From: DASUAS01 sp963809795
GTDB lineage: Bacteria; Actinomycetota; Acidimicrobiia; IMCC26256; DASPTH01
Reading direction: 5' to 3'
Length of the DNA: 64,000 nucleotides
Assembly: GCA_963809795.1 (NCBI GenBank)
Contig: CAWELN010000021.1
Location: 1 to 64,000, forward strand
Shown here one piece after another: positions 47,833-56,850 of this stretch. The translations under genes and the position numbers were made by a program. Position 1 is the stretch's first letter. The number at the start of each line of letters is the position of its first letter. Under the pieces are notes generated by a model. The model was not told the DNA's origin. It was given only the letters and a program-made list of their open reading frames with translations, and did not search any database.

Positions 47833-50371
47833 CATGGCCGCGCCGGACAAGCCGAGCCTCGACGGGCTCGAGGACAAGTGGGCCGCCCGCTGGGACGCCG
47901 ACGGCACGTTCGTGTTCGACCGGTCGAAGACGCGCGACGACGTGTACGCGATCGACACGCCGCCGCCCACGGTGAGTGGGTCGCTGCACGTGGGGCACGT
48001 GTTCTCCTACACGCACACCGACACCATCGCCCGCTTCCAGCGCATGCGCGGTCGCGAGGTCTTCTACCCGATGGGATGGGACGACAACGGTGTCCCGACC
48101 GAGCGCCGGGTGCAGAACTACTTCGGCGTCCGGTGCGATCCGTCCCTCCCGTACGACCCAGGCTTCGTTCCCCCGGACAAGCCGGGCAAGCAGGAGATCC
48201 CGATCAGCCGCCAGAACTTCGTGGAGCTGTGCGACCGGCTCGTGGTGGAGGACGAGCAGAAGTTCGAGGAGCTCTGGCGCACGCTGGGCCTCTCGGTCGA
48301 CTGGTCGACCACCTACACGACCATCGGCGAGCGCGCCCGGCGGGCGTCGCAGCGCGCGTTCCTGCGCAACTTGTCCCGGGGCGAGGCGTACCAGTCGGAG
48401 GCGCCGACACTCTGGGACGTGGACTTCCGCATGGCCGTGTCCCAGGCGGAGCTCGAGGACCGGGAGCTGCCGGGCGCCTACCACGCGGTCCGCTTCGGTG
48501 GCACCGACGGCGAGTCCGACCTCGTGATCGAGACGACGCGACCCGAGCTGATCCCCGCGTGCGTGGCGCTGGTGGCACACCCCGAGGACGAGCGCTACGC
48601 GCCGCGGTTCGGCCACGAGGTCGTGACGCCCCTGTTCGGCGTGCGGGTCCCGGTGCTGGGCCACCCCCTGGCCGACCCCGAGAAGGGGTCGGGCATCGCG
48701 ATGATCTGCACCTTCGGTGACACCACCGACGTGGTGTGGTGGCGGGAGCTGCAGCTGCCGACCCGCACCACGATCGGGCGCGACGGTCGCCTCCTGCCCG
48801 AGCCCCCCGACTGGGGCCCGGCGGCGCCCGAGGCCGATGCGCGCTACGCCGAGCTGGCGGGCAAGACCGCCAAGCAGGCGCAGGCTCGCATCGTGGAACT
48901 GCTCGCGGAGCAGGGCGAGCTGGTCGGCGCGCCGAAGCCGATCACGCACCCGGTGAAGTTCTACGAGCGCGGCGATCGTCCGCTGGAGATCGTGTCGTCG
49001 CGGCAGTGGTACATCCGCAACGGCGGTCGCGACCCCGAGCTGCGGGAGGCGTTCCTCGCGCGCGGCCGCGAGCTGCAGTGGCACCCGTCGCACATGCGCA
49101 GCCGCTACGAGAGCTGGGTCGAGGGCCTGAACTCGGACTGGCTCATCAGCCGCCAGCGCTACTTCGGCGTGCCGTTCCCGCTGTGGTACCCGGTCGACGC
49201 CGACGGTGAGGTCGACTACGACCACCCGATCGTGCCCGAGGAAGCCCGTCTGCCGATCGATCCCACCAGCGACGTCCCCACGGGCGCCACCGAGGACCAG
49301 CGGGGCAAGGCGGGTGGGTTCGTGGCCGACCCCGACGTGATGGACACGTGGGCGACCTCGTCGCTCACGCCCGAGCTGGCCGCCGGCTGGGAGGACGACC
49401 CCGACCTCTTCGCCCGGGTGTTCCCGATGGACCTGCGGCCGCAGGCGTTCGAGATCATCCGCACCTGGCTGTTCTCGACCATCGTGCGGGCGCACTTCGA
49501 GTTCGACTCGTTGCCGTGGTCCGACGCGGCCATCTCGGGCTGGGTGCTCGACCCCGACCGCAAGAAGATGTCGAAGAGCAAGGGCAACGTCGTCACGCCG
49601 ATGGAACCGATCCGCCAGTTCGGTGCCGACGCCATGCGCTACTGGGCGGCGAGCGGCCGGCCGGGGGTCGACACCGCGGTCGACGAGGGCCAGATCAAGG
49701 TCGGTCGACGCCTGGCCATCAAGATCCTCAACGCGTCGAAGTTCGCGCTGGGCGTCATGGGTGACGACATCCCCCCGCCGGACGCGATCAGCGAGCCGCT
49801 CGACCGGTCGATGCTCGCGGGCCTCGCCGCGCTCGTCACCAACGCGACCACGTCGTTCGAGTCGTACGACTACGCGCGCGCGCTCGACTCCACCGAGCGC
49901 CTCTTCTGGGGCTTCTGCGACGACTACGTCGAGCTGGTCAAAGGCCGCGCGTACGCAGGTTCGGACTCCGCCCGCGCCGCGCTCGCGTGCGCGCTCGACA
50001 CGCTCCTGCGCCTGTTCGCGCCGCACATGCCGTTCGTGACCGAAGAGGTGTGGTCGTGGTGGCGCGAAGGCTCCGTCCACCGCGCGCCATGGCCCGGCGC
50101 CGACGACCTGTCGTCGTTCGCGTCCGCCGACGCGACCGTGTACCCGGCGTCGGCCGCGGTGCTGGGCGAGATCCGGAAGGCGAAGAGCGAGGCCAAGCGG
50201 TCGATGCGCACCGACGTCGTCCGGGCCACCGTGCGCGCACCCTCCGAGCTGCTCCGGTCGCTCGAGCCCGCGCTCGCCGACGTGCGCGACGCGGGCCGGA
50301 TCGTCGGCGACGTGGAGCTGGTCGAGGCCGCAGAGCTCGCCGTCGACGTGACGCTCGCACCCCAGGAATGA
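47822..50371 (+). CDS. valS: Valyl-tRNA synthetase
   Basis: 849 residues. Class I motifs: HVGH in PPPTVSGSLHVGHVFSY (HIGH) and KMSKSKGN. WDDNGVPTERRVQ, the editing domain (IETTRPELIPACVALVAHPED) and the late anticodon domain are present. It charges tRNA-Val and edits Thr mischarges. The C-terminal coiled-coil arm is short. Start at ATG 47822 (MSERMAAPDKPS); a GTG at 47813 is in frame. folC follows after 7 bases. Confidence 0.96.
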   Translation: MSERMAAPDKPSLDGLEDKWAARWDADGTFVFDRSKTRDDVYAIDTPPPTVSGSLHVGHVFSYTHTDTIARFQRMRGREVFYPMGWDDNGVPTERRVQNYFGVRCDPSLPYDPGFVPPDKPGKQEIPISRQNFVELCDRLVVEDEQKFEELWRTLGLSVDWSTTYTTIGERARRASQRAFLRNLSRGEAYQSEAPTLWDVDFRMAVSQAELEDRELPGAYHAVRFGGTDGESDLVIETTRPELIPACVALVAHPEDERYAPRFGHEVVTPLFGVRVPVLGHPLADPEKGSGIAMICTFGDTTDVVWWRELQLPTRTTIGRDGRLLPEPPDWGPAAPEADARYAELAGKTAKQAQARIVELLAEQGELVGAPKPITHPVKFYERGDRPLEIVSSRQWYIRNGGRDPELREAFLARGRELQWHPSHMRSRYESWVEGLNSDWLISRQRYFGVPFPLWYPVDADGEVDYDHPIVPEEARLPIDPTSDVPTGATEDQRGKAGGFVADPDVMDTWATSSLTPELAAGWEDDPDLFARVFPMDLRPQAFEIIRTWLFSTIVRAHFEFDSLPWSDAAISGWVLDPDRKKMSKSKGNVVTPMEPIRQFGADAMRYWAASGRPGVDTAVDEGQIKVGRRLAIKILNASKFALGVMGDDIPPPDAISEPLDRSMLAGLAALVTNATTSFESYDYARALDSTERLFWGFCDDYVELVKGRAYAGSDSARAALACALDTLLRLFAPHMPFVTEEVWSWWREGSVHRAPWPGADDLSSFASADATVYPASAAVLGEIRKAKSEAKRSMRTDVVRATVRAPSELLRSLEPALADVRDAGRIVGDVELVEAAELAVDVTLAPQE

Positions 50372-50378
50372 CAACCGA

Positions 50379-51707
50379 GTGAGCGTCGACCCGAGCGGCG
50401 CGCGGGAGTGGCTCGACGCCCACGTCAACCTCGAGACCGGCGTGGGCGTCCCCGCGCGTGGGGGCGTCGGCAAGCGCCTGCTCGCGGTGGAGCGCGAGCG
50501 TCCGCTGATGGAGCTGTTGGGGTCGCCCGAGCTCGAGTACCCGGTCCTGCACGTCACCGGGACCAACGGCAAGACGTCGGTGGTCCGGATGATCGCGGCG
50601 CTCCTGGAGGCCGCGGGGCTGTCGACCGGCACGTACACGAGCCCGCACCTCGCCCGGGTCAACGAGCGCATGGCCTGGAACGGCGAGCCGATCGCCGACG
50701 ACGAGCTCGACGAGCTCCTCACCGCGGTCGCCGCGGTCGAGGACCTCCTGCCCGACGCGCCGAGCTACTTCGAGATCCTCACCGCCGCCGCCCTCCGGTG
50801 GTTCGGTGACGTCGCGGTCGACGTGGCGGTGGTGGAAGTGGGCCTGGGGGGCACCGGGGACGCCACCAACGTGGTCCGGGGCGACGTCGCGGTGGTCACC
50901 AACGTGAGCATGGACCACGTCGAGTACATCGGCCCGACGCTGGCGGACATCGCGGCGGAGAAGGCCGGCATCGTGGAGCCGGGGGCGGCGCTGGTCCTCG
51001 GAGAGACCGATCCCGCGCTGGTGCCCTACTTCCTGGCCCGCGAGCCCGGCTCGGTGGCGATCCGCGACCGCGACTTCGGCGTTCGGTCGAACCGCCTCGC
51101 CGTCGGCGGCCGCGTGCTCGACCTGTACACGCCCTACGGAACCCACGATGAGGTCTTCCTCGCGCTGCACGGCGCGCACCAGGCCGACAACGGCGCGCTC
51201 GCGCTCACCGCGGTGGAGTCGTTCCTCGGTCGCGCGCTCGGCGACGATCTCGTCGCCGACGCGTTCCGCAACGTGGAGACGCCGGGTCGGCTCGAGGTCG
51301 TGCGACACCGGCCACTGGTCCTGCTCGACGGTGTGAAGAACGTCGCCGGTGCGCACGCGCTGCGCGCCGCGCTGGCCGAGGAGTTCGCCGACTCGCCGCG
51401 CACGCTCGTCGTCGGACTGATGCGCGAGAAGGAGCCACACGAGATGCTCGACGCGCTCGGCGTGGTCGACGCGGCGCGCCTCGTCTGCTGTCGACCGGAC
51501 AGCCCGCGCGGTCTCGACCCCGAGGCGGTTGCCGACGCCGCCTACGACCTCGGCGTCGACCGCGAGCGCGTCGAGGTGATCGACGACGTGCGCGCCGCGG
51601 TCGAGTTCGCGGTCGACACGACACCGGCCGACGGCCAGGTCGTGATCACCGGCTCGCTCTACGTCGTGAGCCCGGCGCGCGCGGTTCTCGTCCCCGCATC
51701 ACCCTGA
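50379..51707 (+). CDS. folC: Folylpolyglutamate synthase / dihydrofolate synthase
   Basis: 442 residues of the Mur-ligase type. HVTGTNGKTSVVRMI is the P-loop, YTSPHLARVNERM is the folate loop, EVGLGGTGDATNVV and NVSMDHVEYIGPTLADIAAEKAGI are family signatures. GDATN replaces the usual GRLDATN (arginine missing), a minor variation. It adds glutamates to folates and may also make dihydrofolate. GTG start at 50379, in the valS transcript. Confidence 0.93.
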   Translation: MSVDPSGAREWLDAHVNLETGVGVPARGGVGKRLLAVERERPLMELLGSPELEYPVLHVTGTNGKTSVVRMIAALLEAAGLSTGTYTSPHLARVNERMAWNGEPIADDELDELLTAVAAVEDLLPDAPSYFEILTAAALRWFGDVAVDVAVVEVGLGGTGDATNVVRGDVAVVTNVSMDHVEYIGPTLADIAAEKAGIVEPGAALVLGETDPALVPYFLAREPGSVAIRDRDFGVRSNRLAVGGRVLDLYTPYGTHDEVFLALHGAHQADNGALALTAVESFLGRALGDDLVADAFRNVETPGRLEVVRHRPLVLLDGVKNVAGAHALRAALAEEFADSPRTLVVGLMREKEPHEMLDALGVVDAARLVCCRPDSPRGLDPEAVADAAYDLGVDRERVEVIDDVRAAVEFAVDTTPADGQVVITGSLYVVSPARAVLVPASP

Positions 51708-51709
51708 AG

Positions 51710-51715
51710 TAGCTT
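51710..51715 (+). promoter_or_regulatory. -10 box TAGCTT before the ndk leader ORF
   Basis: TAGCTT ends 9 bases before an ATG at 51725. Confidence 0.4.
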
Positions 51716-51724
51716 GACCCGCCC

Positions 51725-51829
51725 ATGAGCGAAGTGACCGCGAGCCGGGTATCCCGGCGAGCAACGAAGCGTTTGCCGAACCGTGAGCAGCGCGGCCCGG
51801 TGCCAAGCACCAAGAGCGGAGAAGCATGA
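51725..51829 (+). CDS. Possible 34-residue leader ORF upstream of ndk
   Basis: 34 codons, rich in Arg, Ser and Lys, starting 9 bases after TAGCTT. Its TGA overlaps the ndk ATG (ATGA), so translation of ndk could be coupled to it, although ndk also has its own ribosome site GGAGAAGC. The composition (repeated AGCGAAG/AGCAACGAAGCG-like words) may also be low-complexity spacer. No homologue known. Confidence 0.3.
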   Translation: MSEVTASRVSRRATKRLPNREQRGPVPSTKSGEA

Positions 51830-52242
51830 GCACCCGCACCCTCTTCCTCTGCAAGCCGGACGCGGTCGAGCGGCGTCTCGTGGGCGAGATCCTCGGCCGC
51901 ATCGAGCGCAAAGGGCTCACCGTCGCGGCCCTCGACCTGCGCACCATCGACGCCGACCTCGCCGGCCGTCACTACGAGGAGCACCGCGACAAGCCCTTCT
52001 TCGGCGAGCTGGTGTCGTTCATCACGCGCGGGCCCCTGGTGGCCATGGTGATCGAAGGGGGGCCCGACACGTGGAAGGTCGTCCGGGGCCTCATGGGGGT
52101 CACCAACCCCCGCGAGGCGGCGCCGGGCACGATCCGGGGCGACCTGGCGCTCGAGACGGGCGAGAACCTGGTCCACGGCTCCGACGGACCCGAGTCGGCG
52201 GCTCGCGAGATCGCGCTGTTCTTCCCGGATCTGGCGCGCTGA
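51826..52242 (+). CDS. ndk: Nucleoside diphosphate kinase
   Basis: 138 residues, typical length. Phospho-histidine H117 in NLVHGSD, K10 in LCKPDAV, and the Kpn-loop region RGLMGVTNPREAAPGTIRGDL. It transfers the gamma-phosphate between nucleotides by a ping-pong mechanism. Between folC and mreB. Confidence 0.97.
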   Translation: MSTRTLFLCKPDAVERRLVGEILGRIERKGLTVAALDLRTIDADLAGRHYEEHRDKPFFGELVSFITRGPLVAMVIEGGPDTWKVVRGLMGVTNPREAAPGTIRGDLALETGENLVHGSDGPESAAREIALFFPDLAR

Positions 52243-52302
52243 GTGCACCAGGCCTGACGCGAACAATTGCCGCTCTCCCCGACATGCGGCAGGGTGGTTC
52301 GC

Positions 52303-52308
52303 TAGCCT
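52303..52308 (+). promoter_or_regulatory. -10 box TAGCCT before mreB
   Basis: TAGCCT lies 36 bases before the mreB GTG; the mRNA would have a leader of about 30 bases containing GGAGTTCC near the start. It would drive the mre-PBP2-rodA operon. Confidence 0.4.
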
Positions 52309-52344
52309 GATCCGGACCGAACCCACCCTGGAGTTCCTTCCCCT

Positions 52345-53382
52345 GTGCCTGAGCCCTGGTTTTCCTCCGTAGTCGGACGTGACATGGCCGTCGACCTCGG
52401 GACGGCGAACACCCTGGTGTACGTGCGGGGCAAGGGGATCGTGCTCGACGAGCCGTCGATCGTGGCCATGAACACCCGCGACGGCCGGCTGCTGGCGGTG
52501 GGCACCGAGGCGAAGCGGATGCTCGGCCGGACCCCCGGCCACATCGAGGCGGTGCGACCGCTCAAGGACGGCGTGATCGCCGACTTCGACATCTGCGAGA
52601 AGATGCTCCGCTACTTCATCCAGCGGGTGCACCAACGCAAGTGGGCCAAGCCCCGCATGGTCATCTGCATCCCCTCCGGCATCACCGGCGTCGAGCGCCG
52701 GGCGGTGCAGGAGGCGGCCGAGTTCGCCGGCGCCCGCAAGCCGGTGCTGGTCATCGAGGAACCCATGGCCGCGGCCATCGGTGCCGGCCTTCCGGTCCAC
52801 GAGCCGGCGGGCAACATGATCGTCGACATCGGGGGCGGGACCACCGAGGTCGCGGTGATCTCCCTCGGTGGCATCGTCGTCAGCGAGTCGAGCCGTGTCG
52901 GCGGCGACGAGTTCGACGAGGCGATCATCAACTTCGTGAAGCGTGAGTACTCGTTGGCGCTCGGTGAGCGCACCGCCGAAGAGGTCAAGGTGCAGCTCGC
53001 GAGCGCGTGGCCCCTCGAGGAGGAGCTCTACGCAGAAGTGCGCGGACGCGACCTCGTCACCGGTCTCCCCAAGACGATCGTCCTCTCCACCGTCGAGATC
53101 CGCGAGGCGGTCGAGGAACCCACCGCCTCGATCGTCGACTCGGTGAAGGTCACCCTCGATCAGACGCCGCCCGAGCTCGCGGCCGACATCATGGAGAGGG
53201 GCATCGTCATCACCGGTGGCGGAGCGCAGCTCATCGGGATCGAGAACGCGATCCAGGCGGAGACCGGCATGCCGGTGCACCGGGCGAAGCACCCGCTGTA
53301 CTCGGTGGTCCTCGGCTCGGGTCAGTGCCTCGAGAACTTCGACGTGCTGCAGCAGGTCCTGAGCTCCTCACCGCAGGACTGA
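52345..53382 (+). CDS. mreB: Rod-shape-determining protein MreB
   Basis: 345 residues, actin fold. Phosphate-1 loop AVDLGTANTLVYVRGKGIVL, phosphate-2 IVDIGGGTTEVAVISLGGIV, adenosine motif GIVITGGGAQLIGI. It forms membrane-bound filaments that direct side-wall synthesis. Presence with mreCD, PBP2 and RodA indicates a rod-type elongasome, unlike many polar-growing actinomycetes. Confidence 0.97.
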   Translation: MPEPWFSSVVGRDMAVDLGTANTLVYVRGKGIVLDEPSIVAMNTRDGRLLAVGTEAKRMLGRTPGHIEAVRPLKDGVIADFDICEKMLRYFIQRVHQRKWAKPRMVICIPSGITGVERRAVQEAAEFAGARKPVLVIEEPMAAAIGAGLPVHEPAGNMIVDIGGGTTEVAVISLGGIVVSESSRVGGDEFDEAIINFVKREYSLALGERTAEEVKVQLASAWPLEEELYAEVRGRDLVTGLPKTIVLSTVEIREAVEEPTASIVDSVKVTLDQTPPELAADIMERGIVITGGGAQLIGIENAIQAETGMPVHRAKHPLYSVVLGSGQCLENFDVLQQVLSSSPQD

Positions 53383-53409
53383 CCGTCCCCCGCGGGGCGT
53401 CTGGATACC

Positions 53410-54273
53410 GTGGTCGTCTATCGCCATGACCGTCGTCGGAGGCTGACGCTCGTCCTGCTGGTGATCACGTCGCTGGCCCTCATCTCCCTCGACGAGCGCG
53501 GATCCGGGATCATCGACTCCGCCCGCAGCGCGGCACAGGACGTCGTCTCACCGTTGCAGACGCTGGCCGACGACGTGATCAACCCCGTCGCCGACTGGTT
53601 CGACGGGCTCGGGCGCGCCAACGAGCTGCAGGACCAGAACGAGCAACTGCGCCGTCAGCTCGCCGACGCGCGCAGCGAGGTGGCGGCGGCCAAGGGCTCG
53701 GCCGCGCGCCTGGCCGAGCTCGAGCAGATCCTCGACCTCCCGAGCATCGACGACTCCACCGGCATCACCGCCGATGTCGTCTCGCAGGGCGCGGGCAACT
53801 TCACGCGCACGTTCCAGATCTCGAAGGGCAGCAACTCCGGGATCGTGAAGGGCTACCCGGTCGTGGTCGGCGACACCAAGAACGGCGCCGCGCTCGTCGG
53901 CCAGGTCGTGTCGGTGTCGCAGTCGCGCGCCGTCGTGCGCCGCATCGACGACCGCAACTTCGGTGTGGGCGCCCACCTCGTGCAGGGCGCCACGTTCGGG
54001 CCTGCCGGCACCGCGACCGGGCAGTCGGGCAGCAACCTCCTGCGCTTCTCGGTGATCGTCGACAGCGCGACCGGCGCGGTGCTGAAGCGGGGCGACGTCG
54101 CAGTGACGCTCGGCGGCGACAAGGACCTCTTCCCGCCCAACCTCGTCATCGGCACCGTCGTGCACGAGGTCGGAGCCGGCGGCGCCATCGCGCGCGACGC
54201 GGAGCTGCGCCCGATCGTCGACCTCGATGCGCTCACCGTCGTGAAGGTCCTCAAGTACCCACCGATCCCGTGA
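53410..54273 (+). CDS. mreC: Rod-shape-determining protein MreC
   Basis: 287 residues. One N-terminal membrane segment (LTLVLLVITSLALISL), a coiled coil (~65-105, NELQDQNEQLRRQLADARSEVAAAKGSAARLAELEQIL) and the two beta-barrel core (VVSQGAGNFTRTFQISKGSNSGIVKGYPVV, GDKDLFPPNLVIGTV). It bridges MreB/MreD and the penicillin-binding protein outside the membrane. Starts with GTG 53410; overlaps mreD by 4 bases. Confidence 0.95.
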   Translation: MVVYRHDRRRRLTLVLLVITSLALISLDERGSGIIDSARSAAQDVVSPLQTLADDVINPVADWFDGLGRANELQDQNEQLRRQLADARSEVAAAKGSAARLAELEQILDLPSIDDSTGITADVVSQGAGNFTRTFQISKGSNSGIVKGYPVVVGDTKNGAALVGQVVSVSQSRAVVRRIDDRNFGVGAHLVQGATFGPAGTATGQSGSNLLRFSVIVDSATGAVLKRGDVAVTLGGDKDLFPPNLVIGTVVHEVGAGGAIARDAELRPIVDLDALTVVKVLKYPPIP

Positions 54274-54782
54274 TCCGCCGCATCCGACTCGGATTGGTGA
54301 TCGTGGTGTGCGTGGTGCTGCAGACCACGCTGTTCACGCACCTCCGCATCGACGGCGTGGGGCCCGACGTCGGGCTGGTCGCGGTGCTGGCGGTCGCCTA
54401 CGAGGACGGCGCCGACACCGGTGCCATCTTCGGCTTCCTCATGGGGTTGGCGATCGACCTGTTCCTCACCACGCCGCTCGGCCTCTCGGCGCTGTCGTTC
54501 GCGGTCACCGGGTACGCGGTGGGGGTGTTCCAGGCCGGGGTGGTCCGGACCACGCCCTGGCTGGCCCCCCTGCTCGGGGGCCTCGGCGGGTTCTTCGGCG
54601 GCCTCGTGTTCCTCACCGCCGGCGCCGTGGTCGGCCAGCCCGGCTTCCTGTCGTTCGACAGCCTGCGGATCGTGTTCATCGCCTCGATCTACGACGCGGC
54701 GATCGCGATCGTCGTGTTCCCGATCGTCCGGCGGGCGGCCCGTCACGACGATTCCCCGTCGGCCTGGCGGGTGCGAGGGTGA
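54270..54782 (+). CDS. mreD: Rod-shape-determining protein MreD
   Basis: 170 residues with five to six membrane helices (LGLVIVVCVVLQTTLF, LVAVLAVAYEDG, FGFLMGLAIDLFLTTPLGLSALSFAVTGYAVGVF and on). GAIFGFLMGLAIDLF is the MreD signature. GTG start overlaps mreC stop. Confidence 0.93.
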   Translation: MIRRIRLGLVIVVCVVLQTTLFTHLRIDGVGPDVGLVAVLAVAYEDGADTGAIFGFLMGLAIDLFLTTPLGLSALSFAVTGYAVGVFQAGVVRTTPWLAPLLGGLGGFFGGLVFLTAGAVVGQPGFLSFDSLRIVFIASIYDAAIAIVVFPIVRRAARHDDSPSAWRVRG

Positions 54783-54843
54783 CGCTCGCAGCGGGGCGGC
54801 GTCGACGAGACTGGGTGCCCGTGGCAGACGGGAGCGGGGCGCG

Positions 54844-56850
54844 GTGACGGAGGCGAACAGCCGGCGCCGGCTCGTGGTGATCGGCGTCATCGTGATGGCC
54901 CTGTTCGGCGGCCTGCTCACCCGTCTGTGGTTCCTGCAGGTCGCGGGGGGCGAGAAGCTGGCGGTGGCCGCGCAGCAGAACCGCGACCGGTTCGTGAAGG
55001 TCCCCGCGGTCCGCGGCACGATCTACGACGCCAAGGGCAACGTGCTGGCGCAGACCATCCCCGTCACCACGCTCACCGTGAACCGCCAGCAGCTGTCGAC
55101 GACCGAGCGGGCGACCCTCGAGCAGAACCTCGGCTCGCTCCTCGGCATCGACGCCGCCACCGTGGACCAGCGCATCGACAACCAGCAGTACGCCTCGTAC
55201 CTCCCGGTGCCGGTGGCGGAGAACATCGATCTCCCGACCGCGGTGTACGTCACCGAGCACCGCGACCTCTTCCCGGAGGTCGCGGTGACCCGCACCGCCG
55301 AGCGCTCCTACCCCAACAACTTCCAGGCCGCCGACATGCTCGGGTACGTCGGGCAGATCAACGGGAAGGAGCTCGCGGCCCACAAGGGCGACGGCTACCA
55401 GGCCAGCGACATCGTCGGCAAGTACGGCCTCGAGCAGATGTTCGAATCCGAGCTGCGCGGCACGCCCGGTCTCGACAAGGTCGAGGTCGACAACCAGGGC
55501 CGGGCGGTGAACGTGGTGGAGGTGAAGAAGCCGGTCGCCGGCCACGACGTGCGGCTCACCGTCGACCTCGGAGTGCAGCAGGTCGCCGAGACCTCCCTGG
55601 CGCAGGGCATGGTGGGTGCCCGGTCGCTGGTCGACCCGGACAGCGGCTCCCACTACGCGGCGAACGCCGGCGCGGTCGTCGTGCTGAACGCGCGGGATGG
55701 CTCGGTGGTGGCGCAGGCCTCGAACCCGAGCTTCGACCCCAACGACTTCGTGAAGGGCGACGCCGACAAGTACTTCAACGACCCGAACCACCCACTGATC
55801 AACCGGGCGCTGAACGCTTACGCGCCGGGGTCGACGTTCAAGACGTTCACGGCACTGGCCATGCTGCAGAGCGGCCTCTACCCCGAGGGCGCCGACCACG
55901 TGAACGACGAGAACCCGCCCGGCTGCTTCACGTTCGGGAACGACGAGGTGCGCTGCAACGCGGGGCGGAACGTGCTCGGCTCCCGGTCGTTGCGATCCGC
56001 GCTCACGGTGTCGAGCGACGTGTACTTCTACTCGGTGGGCAACGAGTTCTGGAACCGCTACCGCGACGAGGGACAAGCCGCGGGCTTCGCGGGCGACCTC
56101 GCCGGCGACAAGCTCCCCGACGCCCAGCACCCCGTCGGCAACGCCATCCAGCACACCGCCGCGACCTACGGGTTCGGCGAATCGACCGGCATCGGGCTGG
56201 GCGACCAGGCCGGCATCATCCCGAACCACGAGTACCGGGTGAAGGTGAACCCGACCACGCCCGACAACCAGTTCTGGCGCCGCGGCGACAGCGCCAGCCT
56301 CGCGGTCGGGCAGGGCGACGTGCTGGTGACGCCGCTCCAGCTCGCCGACGGGTACGCCGCGTTCGCCAACGGCGGCACGCTCTACCAGCCCCGCCTGGCT
56401 GATGAGGTCACCGAGAGCAGCGGCGGACTGCCCCCCGGCCAGCTCGGACCGGTCGTCCACCCCATCGACCCGCTCGTGAAGGGCACCACCGCCCTGAGCC
56501 CCGAGGTCCGCCAGCCCATCGTCGACGGCCTGCACGGGGTCATCTACGACCAGGACGGCACCGCGGCGGGGGCGTTCAGCGACTACCAGGGCGCGCCGCT
56601 GATCGGGAAGACGGGGACCGCCGAGCGCAAGCCGAACCAGGACACGTCGTGGTTCGTGGCCGTCACCAATCCCGACAACGACCCCGCGCTCCCGCAGTAC
56701 GTGATCGTGGCGATGGTCGAGCAGGGTGGCTTCGGCGCCAACGTCGCCGCGCCCATCGTGCGCCGGGTCATCGACTTCCTCAACAACCCCAACCAGCAAC
56801 CGCCCGACGTGGTGATCGCACCGCCCACCAGGACCGAGATGAGCAACTGA
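54844..56850 (+). CDS. mrdA: Penicillin-binding protein 2 (elongasome transpeptidase)
   Basis: 668 residues. One membrane anchor (LVVIGVIVMALFGGLLTRLWFLQ), the PBP dimerisation domain (~50-230, VRGTIYDAKGNVLAQ), then the transpeptidase domain with S330-TFK (PGSTFKTF), SSD (TVSSDVYFY) and KTGT (LIGKTGTAE). It cross-links side-wall peptidoglycan and is inhibited by beta-lactams. GTG start at 54844; ends on the rodA ATG (TGATG). Confidence 0.95.
   Translation: MTEANSRRRLVVIGVIVMALFGGLLTRLWFLQVAGGEKLAVAAQQNRDRFVKVPAVRGTIYDAKGNVLAQTIPVTTLTVNRQQLSTTERATLEQNLGSLLGIDAATVDQRIDNQQYASYLPVPVAENIDLPTAVYVTEHRDLFPEVAVTRTAERSYPNNFQAADMLGYVGQINGKELAAHKGDGYQASDIVGKYGLEQMFESELRGTPGLDKVEVDNQGRAVNVVEVKKPVAGHDVRLTVDLGVQQVAETSLAQGMVGARSLVDPDSGSHYAANAGAVVVLNARDGSVVAQASNPSFDPNDFVKGDADKYFNDPNHPLINRALNAYAPGSTFKTFTALAMLQSGLYPEGADHVNDENPPGCFTFGNDEVRCNAGRNVLGSRSLRSALTVSSDVYFYSVGNEFWNRYRDEGQAAGFAGDLAGDKLPDAQHPVGNAIQHTAATYGFGESTGIGLGDQAGIIPNHEYRVKVNPTTPDNQFWRRGDSASLAVGQGDVLVTPLQLADGYAAFANGGTLYQPRLADEVTESSGGLPPGQLGPVVHPIDPLVKGTTALSPEVRQPIVDGLHGVIYDQDGTAAGAFSDYQGAPLIGKTGTAERKPNQDTSWFVAVTNPDNDPALPQYVIVAMVEQGGFGANVAAPIVRRVIDFLNNPNQQPPDVVIAPPTRTEMSN

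Noticed and set aside
47795..50722. 975-codon open frame antisense to valS
   Set aside because: Same GC-skew artefact; valS on the plus strand is unmistakable. Similar long antisense frames at 54676-56799 and 61578-62936 were rejected for the same reason.
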